Shown: positions 8,177-18,247, counted from the stretch's first letter. The stretch: DNA of 64,000 bases from Nostoc sp. FACHB-973 (GCF_014698115.1 NZ_JACJSJ010000006.1:1-64000), one strand, 5' to 3'. A program made the numbers and translations. The notes: generated by a model from the letters alone, not told the origin.

Positions 8177-8652
8177 ATAGTAGAACAAAGCAAAAGTTCA
8201 GAATAGATCTGCTGTAAGTTTTTTACCTATTTAGGATGGTAGCTTGATTTGAGTCGTGACATACTAGCTTTTTGGATGATGCTTGCCAAAAAAAAGTAAG
8301 TTAAGGGTTTTTTAATTTACATACCCACCGTCAATATAAATCTTGTAGGGTGGGCATCTTGCCCGCCCTAAATATGTAAATTTAATGCACGACAGCTTGA
8401 TTTCTTACTTACTGGATATAGCTAATCCTCAATTGAGAATTCTATCATTTTTATTAATTTTCTTAGCATTATAAATATATATAGCAATAATAATTGTTAA
8501 TTATGGTGCTGAGAAATAGATAGATAAAAATAGCTAAATTTGAGAGTTATACATAGATATTATCGATTATTTTTTATATCTTCTCGAATTTAGTTATTAC
8601 GAATACTAGACCATTAGACTTATTAACCGCGATACTACTGGAGAATAAACCA
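8177..8652. other. Intergenic region with short hairpin
   Basis: 476 bp without a convincing gene. A dispersed hairpin (TAGGGTGGGC ... GCCCGCCCTA) lies at 8346-8370; the remainder is AT-rich and probably holds the promoter of the following small ORF. Nothing else was recognised. Confidence 0.6.
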
Positions 8653-8859
8653 ATGTTTTTTGGACAACTTGAAAGAGAATGTTTATATGGAGAAATTTGG
8701 TCAGTTTGGCAAACAACTAAATTACCAGAACATCTACAGTTATTAGTAGATCAAGAACAAGTAAAATACGATATCTGGGAATTGCAAAGCGAAAAACCTG
8801 ATTCTAAGACGACTCCTGTCAGTCTCGATCGCACCTCTAGTGATTCAAAAAGCATTTAA
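8653..8859 (+). CDS. Small hypothetical protein (68 aa)
   Basis: A 68-codon frame preceded by a good Shine-Dalgarno sequence (CTGGAG, 9 nt before the ATG). The product starts MFFGQLERECLYGEIW, is acidic and soluble, with a Ser/Thr/Asp-rich tail and no signal peptide or membrane segment. I do not recognise the family. It stands alone, 170 bp before the flavin reductase. The ribosome-binding site and a coding-like N-terminal half support it being real; its shortness argues for caution. Confidence 0.45.
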   Translation: MFFGQLERECLYGEIWSVWQTTKLPEHLQLLVDQEQVKYDIWELQSEKPDSKTTPVSLDRTSSDSKSI

Positions 8860-9029
8860 CTCCATACCCAGTGCATAATAATAAGGTGTAAAAAGTACAC
8901 TAGTTTAATCACTGATAGCCCTCAGTGACCCAGCGAAGTAGCGTTTTAACTTTAGGAGCTGCTTTTTGAGTTCATACTGCAAACCTCTTCCAAATTTCTT
9001 TCACCTAGCAAGAGAAGGAATCAATACCG

Positions 9030-10097
9030 ATGCCACACCTGTTTGAACCATTCAGGATTCGTGAAGTTACTTTTCGCAACCGCATCGCTGTTTCACCGAT
9101 GTGTCAATATTCGAGTACAAATGGATATGCTAACGATTGGCATATGATACATCTAGCTTCTCGTGCAGTTGGCGGTGCAGGTATTGTGCTAACAGAGGCA
9201 GCAGCTGTAGAACCACGTGGACGTATTAGCCCACAAGATTTGGGCATTTGGTCAGATGCACATATACAAACTTTAGCCAAAACTGTGGCATTGATTCATA
9301 ACTTTGGAGCTGTTGCAGGTATTCAACTCGCTCATGCAGGCAGAAAAGCCAGCACTGCCAAACCGAGTAAGGGAGGAAAAATACTCGATGAATCTCAGGA
9401 AGGTTGGCGTCCCTTGGTTTCCAGTAGTGCGATCGCTTTTGGCAAAGATAGTCCTGTGCCTGAAGCCCTAAGTATTGAGGGAATTCAAGAAGTCATCAAC
9501 GCCTTTATCCAAGCTGCTAAACGTTCTCTAGAAGCCGGTTTCAAGGTAGTTGAAATCCATGCCGCCCACGGTTACCTACTACACCAATTTCTCTCACCCC
9601 TTTCTAACCATCGTCAAGATGATTATGGTGGTAGCTTTGAAAACCGTACTCGTTTGTTAATAGAAGTAGTTAAAGGAATCCGAGAGGTTTGGCCTCAAAC
9701 ATATCCGCTTTGGGTACGCATTTCCGCCACTGACTGGGTAGACAAGGGCTGGGACATTGAACAAAGTATCGCTTTAAGTGACAAACTTAAGTCTCTAGGA
9801 GTCGATCTCATTGACACTTCATCAGGGGGCATCATACCGGGGATCAACATACCAGTTAAACCTGGTTATCAAACTCAATTTGCCGAACGCATCCGCCGCG
9901 AAGCTAATATCTATACAGGAGCCGTAGGGTTAATTACATCTCCAGAACAAGCTGACGAACTGATTCGTACAGAAGTAGCTGACATAGTGCTGTTGGGGCG
10001 TGAACTACTCCGCAATCCTTACTGGCCACATCTCGCAGCTAAACAACTCGGACACGATAAACTCTGGCCTGTTCAATATGATCGGGCTTGGCTGTGA
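9030..10097 (+). CDS. namA: NADPH dehydrogenase, old yellow enzyme family (YqjM-like)
   Basis: A 355-aa FMN-dependent ene-reductase of the YqjM/NamA class, which reduces activated C=C bonds with NADPH. Family landmarks are the N-terminal LFEPFRIREVTFRNRIAVSP with the redox-tuning cysteine in SPMCQYSS, the FMN contact GIQLAHAGRKAS, the substrate-binding pair in EIHAAHGYLLHQFLSP, and the phosphate-binding end VGLITSPEQADELI and ADIVLLGRELLRNPYW. Full length for the family. AGAAGGAA precedes the ATG by about 10 nt. It has no obvious operon partner; the preceding FAD-ferredoxin pair may belong to the same redox neighbourhood, but that is only position. Confidence 0.92.
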   Translation: MPHLFEPFRIREVTFRNRIAVSPMCQYSSTNGYANDWHMIHLASRAVGGAGIVLTEAAAVEPRGRISPQDLGIWSDAHIQTLAKTVALIHNFGAVAGIQLAHAGRKASTAKPSKGGKILDESQEGWRPLVSSSAIAFGKDSPVPEALSIEGIQEVINAFIQAAKRSLEAGFKVVEIHAAHGYLLHQFLSPLSNHRQDDYGGSFENRTRLLIEVVKGIREVWPQTYPLWVRISATDWVDKGWDIEQSIALSDKLKSLGVDLIDTSSGGIIPGINIPVKPGYQTQFAERIRREANIYTGAVGLITSPEQADELIRTEVADIVLLGRELLRNPYWPHLAAKQLGHDKLWPVQYDRAWL

Positions 10098-10148
10098 TGC
10101 TGGGGATTGGGGACTGGGGACTGGGGATTGGGGATTGGGGATTAGGAA
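10098..10148. repeat. Heptameric GGGGAYT tandem repeats
   Basis: A run of GGGGATT / GGGGACT heptamers directly after the namA stop, in one orientation only. It is a typical short tandemly repeated repetitive sequence of heterocystous cyanobacteria. Confidence 0.85.
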
Positions 10149-10163
10149 TTGTTAGATGGTTTG

Positions 10164-10339
10164 ATATCATGTCCGGCTAATCACTTATCATTACAGCAGT
10201 TTTCATGTATTTGAAGCACATCTGTCGTAAGGGCACAGCAATGCTGTGCCCCTACGGTGTGGTCTATTTACCTGAAAATAGCTGTAAAATTTCCCTGCGT
10301 CCCCGCGCTAAATAATAAGTCCTTTACCGGACATGATAT
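10164..10339. mobile_element. MITE-like element with ATATCATGTCCGG ends
   Basis: A 176-bp element bounded by perfect 13-bp inverted repeats (ATATCATGTCCGG and CCGGACATGATAT); the similarity continues inward to the ACTTAT steps. The interior has a hairpin GGGCACAGC-AAT-GCTGTGCCC (10231-10251). There is no ORF. A solo right end of the same family lies at about 20255-20291. Gap 10340-10500 holds only two HIP1 sites. Confidence 0.7.
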
Positions 10340-10500
10340 GACAGGTTGCCAAGCAGAAATGCGATCGCCTGAAATGTCGAAAATCCCTTCTAGCCCTTGA
10401 GGCGATCGCAACTGCCGACTCAAACAAAATTATTCGATACTCTAAATTAGCAACCTCAAATTAATGATGGTAGATGACTAAGGTTGCAATTCAAAAAGGA

Positions 10501-10959
10501 TTACTCTTCTTCCTCTTCTTCCTCTCCAAATACTCCGTCAATAAGTTCTTGCGCTCGTTCGTCTGAAATTTTTAAGGCTTCCTGAAGTTCAGAGATATAA
10601 TCTTGTTCAACTTCAGGTACTTCTTCGTCAATTCCCACTACTAAAATAGCGGTGATATATGCAGCTTCCCGATAAGCTCTATTTGGTAAGGATTCGATCG
10701 CTTGAGCAACTAAATCTTCTGGTTCTTCTTCTTCAATCAAGCTGACGACTTTCTCGGTCAATTCTTCAAAGTCGTCATCGGAGTAATCTTCAAATAACCC
10801 AACTTGACCAAGAAATTCACTCAAGGCATATTCTTCCGTGGAAGAAATACCTTCACCATCAGCAGCTGCGGAAAAAAGTCCCAGAATTGCGATCGCTACT
10901 TCTGGTTCTATAGCAACTGAACTAGCACTACGGCCTTTGGGCAACTTGCGTTGAGGCAT
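10501..10959 (-). CDS. TerB-like tellurite resistance domain protein
   Basis: A 152-aa, strongly acidic, helical protein that fits the TerB-like family: AIAILGLFSAAADGEGISSTEEYALSEFL (about 19-47) is the first metal-binding-type helix pair with acidic residues, and NRAYREAAYITAILVVGIDEEVPEVEQDYI the second. The C-terminus ends in a run of glutamates (GEEEEEEE). TerB proteins bind divalent metal and are linked to stress responses; stand-alone cyanobacterial copies have no assigned role. An AAGGA site lies just upstream of the ATG at 10959. No ter operon neighbours are present. Confidence 0.75.
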   Translation of the reverse strand: MPQRKLPKGRSASSVAIEPEVAIAILGLFSAAADGEGISSTEEYALSEFLGQVGLFEDYSDDDFEELTEKVVSLIEEEEPEDLVAQAIESLPNRAYREAAYITAILVVGIDEEVPEVEQDYISELQEALKISDERAQELIDGVFGEEEEEEE

Positions 10960-11139
10960 AATTATCCTTTAAAAGTTACGTGATATTTGAGGAAGTAATA
11001 CCTTACGGTTTATACATCCTCGTAGATTTAGGATTCCCAAAAGAATCAGTAAAACTACAAATGCTATGGGTTTTGATATGAATATTTGTTTCACAAAAAA
11101 TACGCAAAGGAAACATTCCTCTGCGTATAAAAGAAGGCT

Positions 11140-11256
11140 AAATTTGGGTATTGGGGACTGGGTAGTAGGTATTCGGGATTCAGGATTGGGTGTTGGGGTT
11201 TAATCATCCCTTTACCCCCCAGTCCCCAATACCCAGTCACCAGTCCCCAGTCCCTT
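11140..11256. repeat. Inverted pair of GGGGACT/AGTCCCC repeat tracts
   Basis: A G-rich heptamer tract (about 11141-11200) is followed after a short AT-rich spacer by the complementary C-rich tract (about 11215-11253), so the region can fold into a long imperfect hairpin just after the acetolactate synthase stop. It may act as a terminator. The rest of 10960-11256 has no recognised feature beyond the terB promoter side. Confidence 0.8.
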
Positions 11257-13167
11257 TCACAACTTCGTCCCACACTCAGCACAGAAGTTATGAGTTGGAG
11301 CATTTTTCGCATTGCAGTGGCCACAATAAACTGGCTCTGCTGCGGCTTTAGGTGTTTGTTTGGGCAAACCGACCATTTGAGCGTTGCTCTTGCCAGGGGC
11401 TACCATTGGATAGCAATTTTCATCTCTGGTAACGTGGACATTCACAATTACCGGGCCGTTGTGTGCCAGCATTTCGGCGATCGCATCTTTTAATTGACTG
11501 CGATCGCTAATTACCATGCCCTTGATTCCATAGGCTTTTGCCAATAACTCAATGTCTGGCATCCCTACTTCCATGTTCGAGCATGAGTAACGTTCGCCAT
11601 AGAAGGCTTGCTGCCACTGGCGTACCATTCCCTGCCAACCATTATTAATAATTAGAGTCTTGACATTAATGCCATATTGTGCTAGCGTTCCTAGTTCCTG
11701 TAAGCACATCTGGAAACTAGCATCACCGCTAATACAGATTACTTCTTCATCGGGAAACGCGACTTTAGCACCCATAGCAGCAGGTACGCCAAAACCCATC
11801 GTTCCTAAACCTGCGCTAGAAATCCAGCGTCTGGGGCCGTTCTTCAAAAATTGCGCTGCCCACATTTGATGTTGTCCGACATCTGTTGTGTAGAAAGCGT
11901 TGGGTGCTTGGCGACTAACTTCGACGATCGCTTCTTGGGGTGAAATGCTGTCTGTATGTTGGGGTACTACTAGGGGATACTCTTCCCGCCAACGGTTAAC
12001 TTTAGTTAACCACTCTTGATTTTGATTTGGTGTAGCCTTGACGCCTGCTTCCTTGCAGCGACGCAACAAGTCAATTAACACGTTTCGCACATCGCCGACG
12101 ATGGGCACTTCCGGAATGCGGTTTTTGCCGACTTCTGCGGGATCGATGTCGATGTGAATTACTTTGGCGCGGGAGGCGAATTCGTCTAATTTGCCTGTCA
12201 CGCGATCGTCAAATCTTGCACCGACGCAAATTAACAAGTCACAATCACTCACGGCAAAGTTAGCGTAAGCGGTGCCATGCATTCCCAACATTCCCAAAGC
12301 TAGGGGATGATGTTCGTCAAAGGCACCGATCCCCATTAAGGTTGTGGTGACAGGGATATTGAATAACTCAGCTAATTGTTTGACTTCATCGTGGGCACCT
12401 GCGGCGATCGCACCACCACCTACATACAGTAGCGGACGGCGGCTTTCAGTAATCAACTGAATTGCTGCCTGAATTTGTCGGGGGTTTCCCTTCACCGTGG
12501 GACGATAACCGCGTAACTTCACTGAACCTGGTTTCACAGGCACATAGTCAAATTCTTCTAAAGCTACATCCTTGGGGACATCAATTAAAACTGGCCCTGG
12601 ACGCCCCGTGCTGGCGATGTGAAAAGCTTCAGCGACAATTCGCGCCATATCTTTGGGATCGCGCACTACATAGGAGTGCTTCACAATTGGTAGCGTAATC
12701 CCGTAAATATCGGTTTCTTGAAACGCATCTGTACCAATGGACGGACGTGCAACCTGTCCCGTGACTACAATCATCGGGATCGAATCCATGTAGGCTGTGG
12801 CGATGCCTGTTACCAAGTTAGTTGCTCCTGGGCCAGAAGTACCAAAACATACTCCTACCTTGCCTGTGGCACGTGCGTAACCGTCGGCAGCGTGGGCTGC
12901 GCCTTGTTCGTGTCTCACTAGAATGTGCTTAATTGCACCAGTTGCTTCCACCTTGTACAGGTCGTCGTAAATTGGCAGAATCGCCCCACCAGGATAACCA
13001 AAAATATACTCAACGCCGTGGCGATGAAGGCTGTCAAGCAGAGCAAAACCGCCAGATGCACGTTTGGGCACCACTGGTGGGTTATTACGGGACTGTTTGT
13101 GATTCTCGGTTTGTGGGATACTGATTTGGGAAGGTAATTCTCCCACGGAGACACTTTGTGAACGCAC
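11257..13167 (-). CDS. ilvB: Acetolactate synthase large subunit with zinc ribbon tail
   Basis: The ThDP- and FAD-dependent catalytic subunit of acetohydroxyacid synthase, the first step of branched-chain amino acid synthesis. N-terminal landmarks are [20 protein letters not shown] and the catalytic glutamate in [17 protein letters not shown]; the C-terminal ThDP motif runs from GDASFQM to [11 protein letters not shown]. The core ends around residue 590, yet the protein continues with a Pro/Ala linker and a CxxC-x10-CxxC zinc ribbon (last 25 residues), which typical IlvB proteins lack. GTG 13167 is preferred to the TTG at 13173 because a GAGG site lies 7 nt upstream of it. No ilvH gene adjoins. 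About 636 aa. Confidence 0.93.
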   Translation of the reverse strand: MRSQSVSVGELPSQISIPQTENHKQSRNNPPVVPKRASGGFALLDSLHRHGVEYIFGYPGGAILPIYDDLYKVEATGAIKHILVRHEQGAAHAADGYARATGKVGVCFGTSGPGATNLVTGIATAYMDSIPMIVVTGQVARPSIGTDAFQETDIYGITLPIVKHSYVVRDPKDMARIVAEAFHIASTGRPGPVLIDVPKDVALEEFDYVPVKPGSVKLRGYRPTVKGNPRQIQAAIQLITESRRPLLYVGGGAIAAGAHDEVKQLAELFNIPVTTTLMGIGAFDEHHPLALGMLGMHGTAYANFAVSDCDLLICVGARFDDRVTGKLDEFASRAKVIHIDIDPAEVGKNRIPEVPIVGDVRNVLIDLLRRCKEAGVKATPNQNQEWLTKVNRWREEYPLVVPQHTDSISPQEAIVEVSRQAPNAFYTTDVGQHQMWAAQFLKNGPRRWISSAGLGTMGFGVPAAMGAKVAFPDEEVICISGDASFQMCLQELGTLAQYGINVKTLIINNGWQGMVRQWQQAFYGERYSCSNMEVGMPDIELLAKAYGIKGMVISDRSQLKDAIAEMLAHNGPVIVNVHVTRDENCYPMVAPGKSNAQMVGLPKQTPKAAAEPVYCGHCNAKNAPTHNFCAECGTKL

Positions 13168-13299
13168 GGTCAAACCTCAGACTATAGCTAAAGTTAATGC
13201 TGACTTCTGTAGTTAAGATTTCATTTTAATAGAAAAGTTCAATTAAATCCTGATTAATTTATAGATTCCAAATAAAGCCAGATTATTAGCCTACATTAG

Positions 13300-14562
13300 T
13301 TAAATTACGTCTTGCAAGACTCTGCGGGTATTTTGCCAAGCCCAAACACCGACAAGTACGACAAGAATACTCATAACTACAAGCACAGTTCTCAATCCCA
13401 AAGCATCAGTTAATGGTCCAGTAATCGCCAAGGGTGCAGATAAGGCGATGTTGACAGCATGATTTTGAAAGCCAAATACTTTACCATGCATTGTTGGTGG
13501 TGTTTGCTGTTGGATTAAAGTTTGCATAGGCACACCAATAAAGGCAGCACCAATGCCCAAAATTGCACACAGTCCCAGCGCCAGCAATAAGTTGTGCGTA
13601 AAAGTGAACACTCCTAAAACTAGAGCTATCATCAAAAATCCAATTAAAGGTAAGGGCTTGTGGTGCAATTTATCACCCCAATGACCTAAAAGCGCCGCAC
13701 CAAATACCATACCCACCCCAGCTGCTGCTAAGAAAAAGCCAAACTGTTTTTCTTGGAGACCAAACTCGTCGGCTAATCGAATCGTCAGCACCGTTAAGGC
13801 TGCAAACACACAATATAATGTTGTTAGTTGCAGCATAGCGTTCAAGACCAAACGGTTTTTCTTGAGATAGCGTAGACTCGTGGTGAATTCAGCCCAAGGG
13901 TGATTTTCGCCTTGATGTTCCCTTAGTGGTTTGTGTTCTTTAAACTTAATCGGCTGCATAATCCCAGCGGATAATATGTACAATCCTCCAACCACAAGCT
14001 CTTGACCGTATTCTTCTCCCATCCAGCTTTTCGCCAAACTCAAAATCGGCTCTCCTATGGCAAAGCCAACAATTAAAGCTCCCATCATCGTGCTGCTGAA
14101 CAGTGCATTGGCTGCCAACAAATTCTCTCGCTTCACTAACAAGGGAATGGCTGCTTGCTCAGCTGGGGCAAAAAACTGGGTGACAGTGGAAATAGCAAAA
14201 GTTAGGATTAACAGAATCAAAAACTCCCGTGGCAACAACGGAAGACACAGCGTTAATATTCCGCGCACAACATCTGAGCCAACCATAATCAGCTTTTTTG
14301 GCAACCGATCAACAAAGATACCACCGGCAGAACCAAACAAAATCGCTGGGATGGTAAACGACAGCATCAAAGTTGAATACATCGAGTTTCGTGCTAACCC
14401 AGGAAGCGGTGAGTAGTTCTCCAAGAGAGCAATCATCAAAACAAAAAAGACTTTATCTGCTAACTGGGACACTAGTTGCCCAATCCACAGGAGCATAAAA
14501 CCACGGTTTTTTAGCAGTGCGCCAAACCCGTTATTCACAGCGGCAGGTTCTGTTGGAAACAT
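13300..14562 (-). CDS. MFS transporter, MdtH/Bcr-like efflux type
   Basis: A 420-aa major facilitator protein with about twelve hydrophobic segments, for example residues 18-42, 58-82, 100-135, 145-175, 215-245, 255-280, 285-320, 330-350 and 375-410. The loop GGIFVDRLPKKLIMVGSD (about 78-95) is the MFS motif A variant between helices 2 and 3, and GHWGDKLHHKPLPLIG the matching loop in the second half. Such MFS_3-type proteins usually export drugs or metabolites (enterobactin exporter EntS belongs here). The substrate cannot be predicted. It lies upstream of ilvB on the same strand, 132 bp away, without evidence of a shared role. Confidence 0.85.
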   Translation of the reverse strand: MFPTEPAAVNNGFGALLKNRGFMLLWIGQLVSQLADKVFFVLMIALLENYSPLPGLARNSMYSTLMLSFTIPAILFGSAGGIFVDRLPKKLIMVGSDVVRGILTLCLPLLPREFLILLILTFAISTVTQFFAPAEQAAIPLLVKRENLLAANALFSSTMMGALIVGFAIGEPILSLAKSWMGEEYGQELVVGGLYILSAGIMQPIKFKEHKPLREHQGENHPWAEFTTSLRYLKKNRLVLNAMLQLTTLYCVFAALTVLTIRLADEFGLQEKQFGFFLAAAGVGMVFGAALLGHWGDKLHHKPLPLIGFLMIALVLGVFTFTHNLLLALGLCAILGIGAAFIGVPMQTLIQQQTPPTMHGKVFGFQNHAVNIALSAPLAITGPLTDALGLRTVLVVMSILVVLVGVWAWQNTRRVLQDVI

Positions 14563-14584
14563 CAGTTACTTTGGGTAGATGGGC

Positions 14585-14700
14585 ATAGGGAGTGGGGAGT
14601 GGGGAGATGGGGAGATGGGGAGATGAGGGGACAAGGAGAATAATTCTTAACTCTTAACTCTTAACTCCTAACTCCTAACTCCTCATTCCTAACTCCTGTT
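14585..14700. repeat. Short tandem repeats between MFS and hydrolase genes
   Basis: GGGGAGT / GGGGAGATG tracts are followed by repeated TAACTCT/TAACTCC units. The stretch holds no gene and is likely the 3' end region of the hydrolase-like gene. Confidence 0.75.
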
Positions 14701-14720
14701 TACTTACTCCATTGTCCGGA

Positions 14721-15314
14721 TTAATTTGCTTCATAGCGTTTTAACAGCATACGCAAAAATTCAGCTGCACTTAGATGGCCTTTGGGGGGAAAAATTCCAA
14801 TGGATGAATCTACCCACCAACCTTGTACAGTTTCGGGCGATCGCCAAATGGCGATATGATCGACTGCTGGTTCTGCATAGAAGTTATTTTGCCCACTACC
14901 AAGCAAACTAGAACTCCAATGGGTGAAATAATCATGACTCATCCGATGAATTGGGAAATTACCTTGTAGTGGCACCCCCCATCCATCTATAGCAATAAAC
15001 GCTTTGACACGACCACCCAAGAGTTGCCACAAAATAGCTGCACCCATTGCCCCGACTACGCCAGCGCTAAAACTAATGAATATTAGTGGGGATTCAAAAG
15101 AGTTGTTTAGGGGATACCTGCGGTGAGCTAGGCTAACGCGCAAAAACTCCAAAATGTGCAAAGCTGATAAACTCGAAAAATCTTTACCCGGAAAAACCAG
15201 TATCTTACCTTGATTTTGGTCTATCGAGCCACCAGAAGTATCTAACCACCCCGATATAAAGGATTCTGTGAAAGCTGCATCGTGGATTCCAGGGCAAATA
15301 ATTATTGTGGACAT
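14721..15314 (-). CDS. Alpha/beta-hydrolase-like protein, cyanobacterial
   Basis: A 197-aa protein with an alpha/beta-hydrolase look. The first strand is STIIICPGIHDAAF, the nucleophile elbow is ISFSAGVVGAMGA (Ser in S-x-S-x-G form), and a histidine occurs in the C-terminal part (PPKGHLSAAEFL). The substrate is unknown. The frame is open back to 15404, but the extra 30 residues (with CPMPNVQCPM) translate a GGCATTGGACATT heptamer repeat and the end of a MITE, so ATG 15314 is chosen. The gene is isolated; the repeats upstream probably shaped its promoter. Confidence 0.65.
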   Translation of the reverse strand: MSTIIICPGIHDAAFTESFISGWLDTSGGSIDQNQGKILVFPGKDFSSLSALHILEFLRVSLAHRRYPLNNSFESPLIFISFSAGVVGAMGAAILWQLLGGRVKAFIAIDGWGVPLQGNFPIHRMSHDYFTHWSSSLLGSGQNNFYAEPAVDHIAIWRSPETVQGWWVDSSIGIFPPKGHLSAAEFLRMLLKRYEAN

Positions 15315-15392
15315 TGGGCATTGGACATTGGGCATTGGACATGAGGCATTGTAAGACAAATCTTTGCGCCTAGTTATCGATGTATATCGTGA

Positions 15393-15497
15393 TATAGGAC
15401 TCATATCTGATTTCTGAACAAGATTTCAGATAAAACCCTAGATAAAACGGGCTTTTCAGTCTCAGTATGTTTTCAGAAATCAAATCGGAGTCCTATA
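15393..15497. mobile_element. MITE-like element with TATAGGACTC ends
   Basis: A 105-bp element whose ends TATAGGACTC and GAGTCCTATA are perfect 10-bp inverted repeats; pairing resumes a few bases inward (TGATTTCTGA against TCAGAAATCA). It has no coding capacity and sits just upstream of the hydrolase-like gene, separating it from the divergent LemA operon. Confidence 0.65.
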
Positions 15498-15662
15498 GCA
15501 GCTTTTAGTATTAATCACTTAAATCTGAGATTAAGGTCTTATATACTACCTTATTTGTACTGAATAAATTATAACTGCTTCACATATTTTTCCGAAGGAA
15601 TACTATTTAAAAAAACTATTAATTTGGATTATAAATAATCTGAGATTAATCTAATCAATTTC

Positions 15663-16220
15663 ATGTTTATTTATTTAATTATTTTTATAATTTTATTATT
15701 TACTATTTATGTTTACTTGTACAATAGTGTAATTTACAAAAAAAATCAAGTTGACAATGCATTTTCTAGCGTGGATGTGATTCTGCAAAAAAGAAGTGAT
15801 TTGATACCTAGACTTGTTACTTTAGCTCAAATATATATGCAATTTGAGCAACAAATATTGATAGAAATTAGCAGGCTCAGAAGTAGAGCAAGTTCAAAGA
15901 ACTTGAGTGATAATAGCCGAGTTGCTATAGAAGACCAAATTTCGAGAATGTTAAGCAAAATTATAGTAGTAATAGAAACATATCCAGAATTAAAAACAAA
16001 TGACCATTTTATCCAATTACAATATTCATTGAGTGAAGTAGAAGAACAACTTTCCGCCGCTAGAAGATTTTATAACTCTGCTGTAACTGAATATAATAAT
16101 GCCGTAGAAATGTTTCCAACAAACATTATAGCTTCGTGGATGAAATATAAATTAAAATTACAGTTTCAAGCTAATCTATCAGCAAGAAATAATGTAATTA
16201 TTGAAATCAACCATAAGTAA
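15663..16220 (+). CDS. lemA: LemA family membrane protein
   Basis: A 185-aa LemA protein: one N-terminal membrane helix (residues 1-21), then a long helical cytoplasmic part. Family signatures are YNSVIYKKNQVDNAFSSVDV with ILQKRSDLIPRLV (about 25-54) and the C-terminal LQYSLSEVEEQLSAARRFYN / VTEYNNAVEMFP. LemA proteins are of unknown biochemical function but often sit beside membrane proteases or DUF3137 proteins, and here the next gene, 11 bp downstream, has a DUF3137 domain. No strong Shine-Dalgarno is seen. The DNA is much richer in A/T than its flanks. Confidence 0.88.
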   Translation: MFIYLIIFIILLFTIYVYLYNSVIYKKNQVDNAFSSVDVILQKRSDLIPRLVTLAQIYMQFEQQILIEISRLRSRASSKNLSDNSRVAIEDQISRMLSKIIVVIETYPELKTNDHFIQLQYSLSEVEEQLSAARRFYNSAVTEYNNAVEMFPTNIIASWMKYKLKLQFQANLSARNNVIIEINHK

Positions 16221-16231
16221 GTTTAAAAAAA

Positions 16232-18247
16232 ATGTCAAAATTCAATTCTGCACAAAATCAGGAATTATTAAACGAAATAGCTAAACTATTACAATATCAA
16301 AAATATAATCTAGCACTTCAGGGATTAGAAAATTTTTTTCAAAATAATATAGAATCTAATACAAAAGAATATTTATATGCACGAGTATTGCTTTTAGACG
16401 CATACTTATATAATGGACGGTTTGATAAAGCAATTAACTTATGCCAAGAATTGAGCAAAAGTAAACATCAAACGACTCAGATATTAGCACAATACTATCT
16501 TGCCCAAATATTTCCAGAAGCTAAACCTACAGAAGAAAAATCATCAATAAATTCAGCTAAAACTTCACTTACTCCTGCACAAGCAACTGAACTGATAAAT
16601 ACTGGGTATGAAGCTCTTACTAAAAAGCGCTATCAAAAAGCAATTCAAGCATTAAAAATTTTCTGTCAAGCTGCTTCTCCAGCTACAAAAAATTATTTAC
16701 AAGCACATAAATGGCTGATAAAGGCATATCAGGAGAATGGGCAAATTAATCAAGCGATCGCTCTTTGTCAAAAACTCCTGATTAATCAACACGAAGCAAC
16801 GAGAAAATGGGCAAGGCGACTTTTATTTACAGACTTATTTATAGACAATATTGATGTGTCTACCACTGCACCAATTGAAACCTTATCAAAAGAAGCCGAA
16901 CCAGCTATTGAAAAGTTTACCCCAAAAACATTAAAAGAATTCAAAGTATTTTGTCAGAAAAATTTATTGGGCGAATTAAAAGTATTTGAATCTCGAAGGA
17001 AACAAGCTTTATTATCTATTATTACTCTTAATCTACTTTTTTTATCTTTTTTAATTATAACGTTCAAGCTTCTCTCCATGATATCTTTTGATATCAACGA
17101 TTATATTTATATTGAAGAACCTTCATTGTTTGAAAGTCACTCTACACCAATAGCCGTACTATTTATCTCTACAGTTATAATTTTTATTTTTTATTTTTTC
17201 AATTATTCGTTGGCATTTTTATTAGTTTTTTGGATTTGGATATTTTTTTATTCGACAATTTTTCAAGGCTCTTTTACCGATTTTACATACAAAATATCTG
17301 AGAAAATATTTGCTTTTACAAATCAAAATAAGAATTTAAAATATCTTAATTATTCTTCAAAAGAAGATAGTGAAAATACTATCAGTTCTTTTCAACATAG
17401 CGAATTATTTAAAGGACTTATCAATCCAAATAATATTGAACGTGATGTTTATATTTATGGTAAAATCAATGGTATTGATATCTGTTTATCGAATATTCGC
17501 GCAGAATTAGAACTAAAACATGATTGGACTAATTTTTTAGATATTATCTTTTTTATGGTTAGGAGATATGAAACAATAATTCAATCCAATATAATTTATC
17601 TGTTTATATTTTCAATCTTACGTGTTATATCCTTGTTCATATTTATTTTACCATTTACATTTGGTGCTTTAATTTTCAGATTTATCAAAATAATTCCATA
17701 TATAATTAATCATATTTTACGCGGCAAAAATATTGAATATAAAAAATTTGAATCTGAAGTTTTAAAAAATCAATTTACCCGAACAAATTTAATCTTTAAA
17801 GGATTATTTTTTAAAGCTAAGTTTAACAAAAATATGCGGACTGTCACGATTGTTCAACCAAAAGTTATCAAGGCTAATATTCATGCTCTTAATCATACTA
17901 AAAAACAGGTAATTAAATTAGAAGATCCAGAATTTGCTAAACTTTTCACTGTTTATGCTGATGACCAAATAGAAGCACGTTATGTTTTATCTACTAATTT
18001 AATCGATAAAATAGTTAAATTTCGCAAGAAAACCAATAGAAATATTTATATTTCCTTTGTTGATGACATGATATACATAGCCATTGAAGAAGCAGTAGAA
18101 AATAATATATTTGACCCTAATCTATATAAAAGTGTGTTAAGCTTTGCGCCTTTAAGAGAATATTTTGAAACTCTCAACTTGATGTTGGGAATTGTTGAAG
18201 ACTTAAATCTTGATAGACATATTTGGCAAAAAGCTGCACCAAATTAA
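16232..18247 (+). CDS. TPR and DUF3137 membrane protein
   Basis: A 671-aa protein in three parts. Residues 1-210 hold TPR-like helical repeats (YNLALQGLENFFQNN, RFDKAINLCQELS, RYQKAIQALKIFC, QINQAIALCQKLL). Residues about 260-360 contain three hydrophobic helices, with another pair around 455-490. The rest matches DUF3137: FKGLFFKAKFNKNMRTV, LEDPEFAKLFTVYADDQIEARYVLS and the VDDMIYIAIE strand. It lies 11 bp after lemA in a bicistronic unit; LemA and DUF3137 proteins are commonly adjacent in bacteria. A membrane complex is likely but its job is unknown. Very AT-rich with many Lys, Asn and Ile codons, unlike its neighbours. Confidence 0.82.
   Translation: MSKFNSAQNQELLNEIAKLLQYQKYNLALQGLENFFQNNIESNTKEYLYARVLLLDAYLYNGRFDKAINLCQELSKSKHQTTQILAQYYLAQIFPEAKPTEEKSSINSAKTSLTPAQATELINTGYEALTKKRYQKAIQALKIFCQAASPATKNYLQAHKWLIKAYQENGQINQAIALCQKLLINQHEATRKWARRLLFTDLFIDNIDVSTTAPIETLSKEAEPAIEKFTPKTLKEFKVFCQKNLLGELKVFESRRKQALLSIITLNLLFLSFLIITFKLLSMISFDINDYIYIEEPSLFESHSTPIAVLFISTVIIFIFYFFNYSLAFLLVFWIWIFFYSTIFQGSFTDFTYKISEKIFAFTNQNKNLKYLNYSSKEDSENTISSFQHSELFKGLINPNNIERDVYIYGKINGIDICLSNIRAELELKHDWTNFLDIIFFMVRRYETIIQSNIIYLFIFSILRVISLFIFILPFTFGALIFRFIKIIPYIINHILRGKNIEYKKFESEVLKNQFTRTNLIFKGLFFKAKFNKNMRTVTIVQPKVIKANIHALNHTKKQVIKLEDPEFAKLFTVYADDQIEARYVLSTNLIDKIVKFRKKTNRNIYISFVDDMIYIAIEEAVENNIFDPNLYKSVLSFAPLREYFETLNLMLGIVEDLNLDRHIWQKAAPN

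Noticed and set aside
11091-11324. 77-codon frame at the end of ilvB
   Set aside because: Mostly repeat-encoded and overlapping ilvB; no ribosome site.
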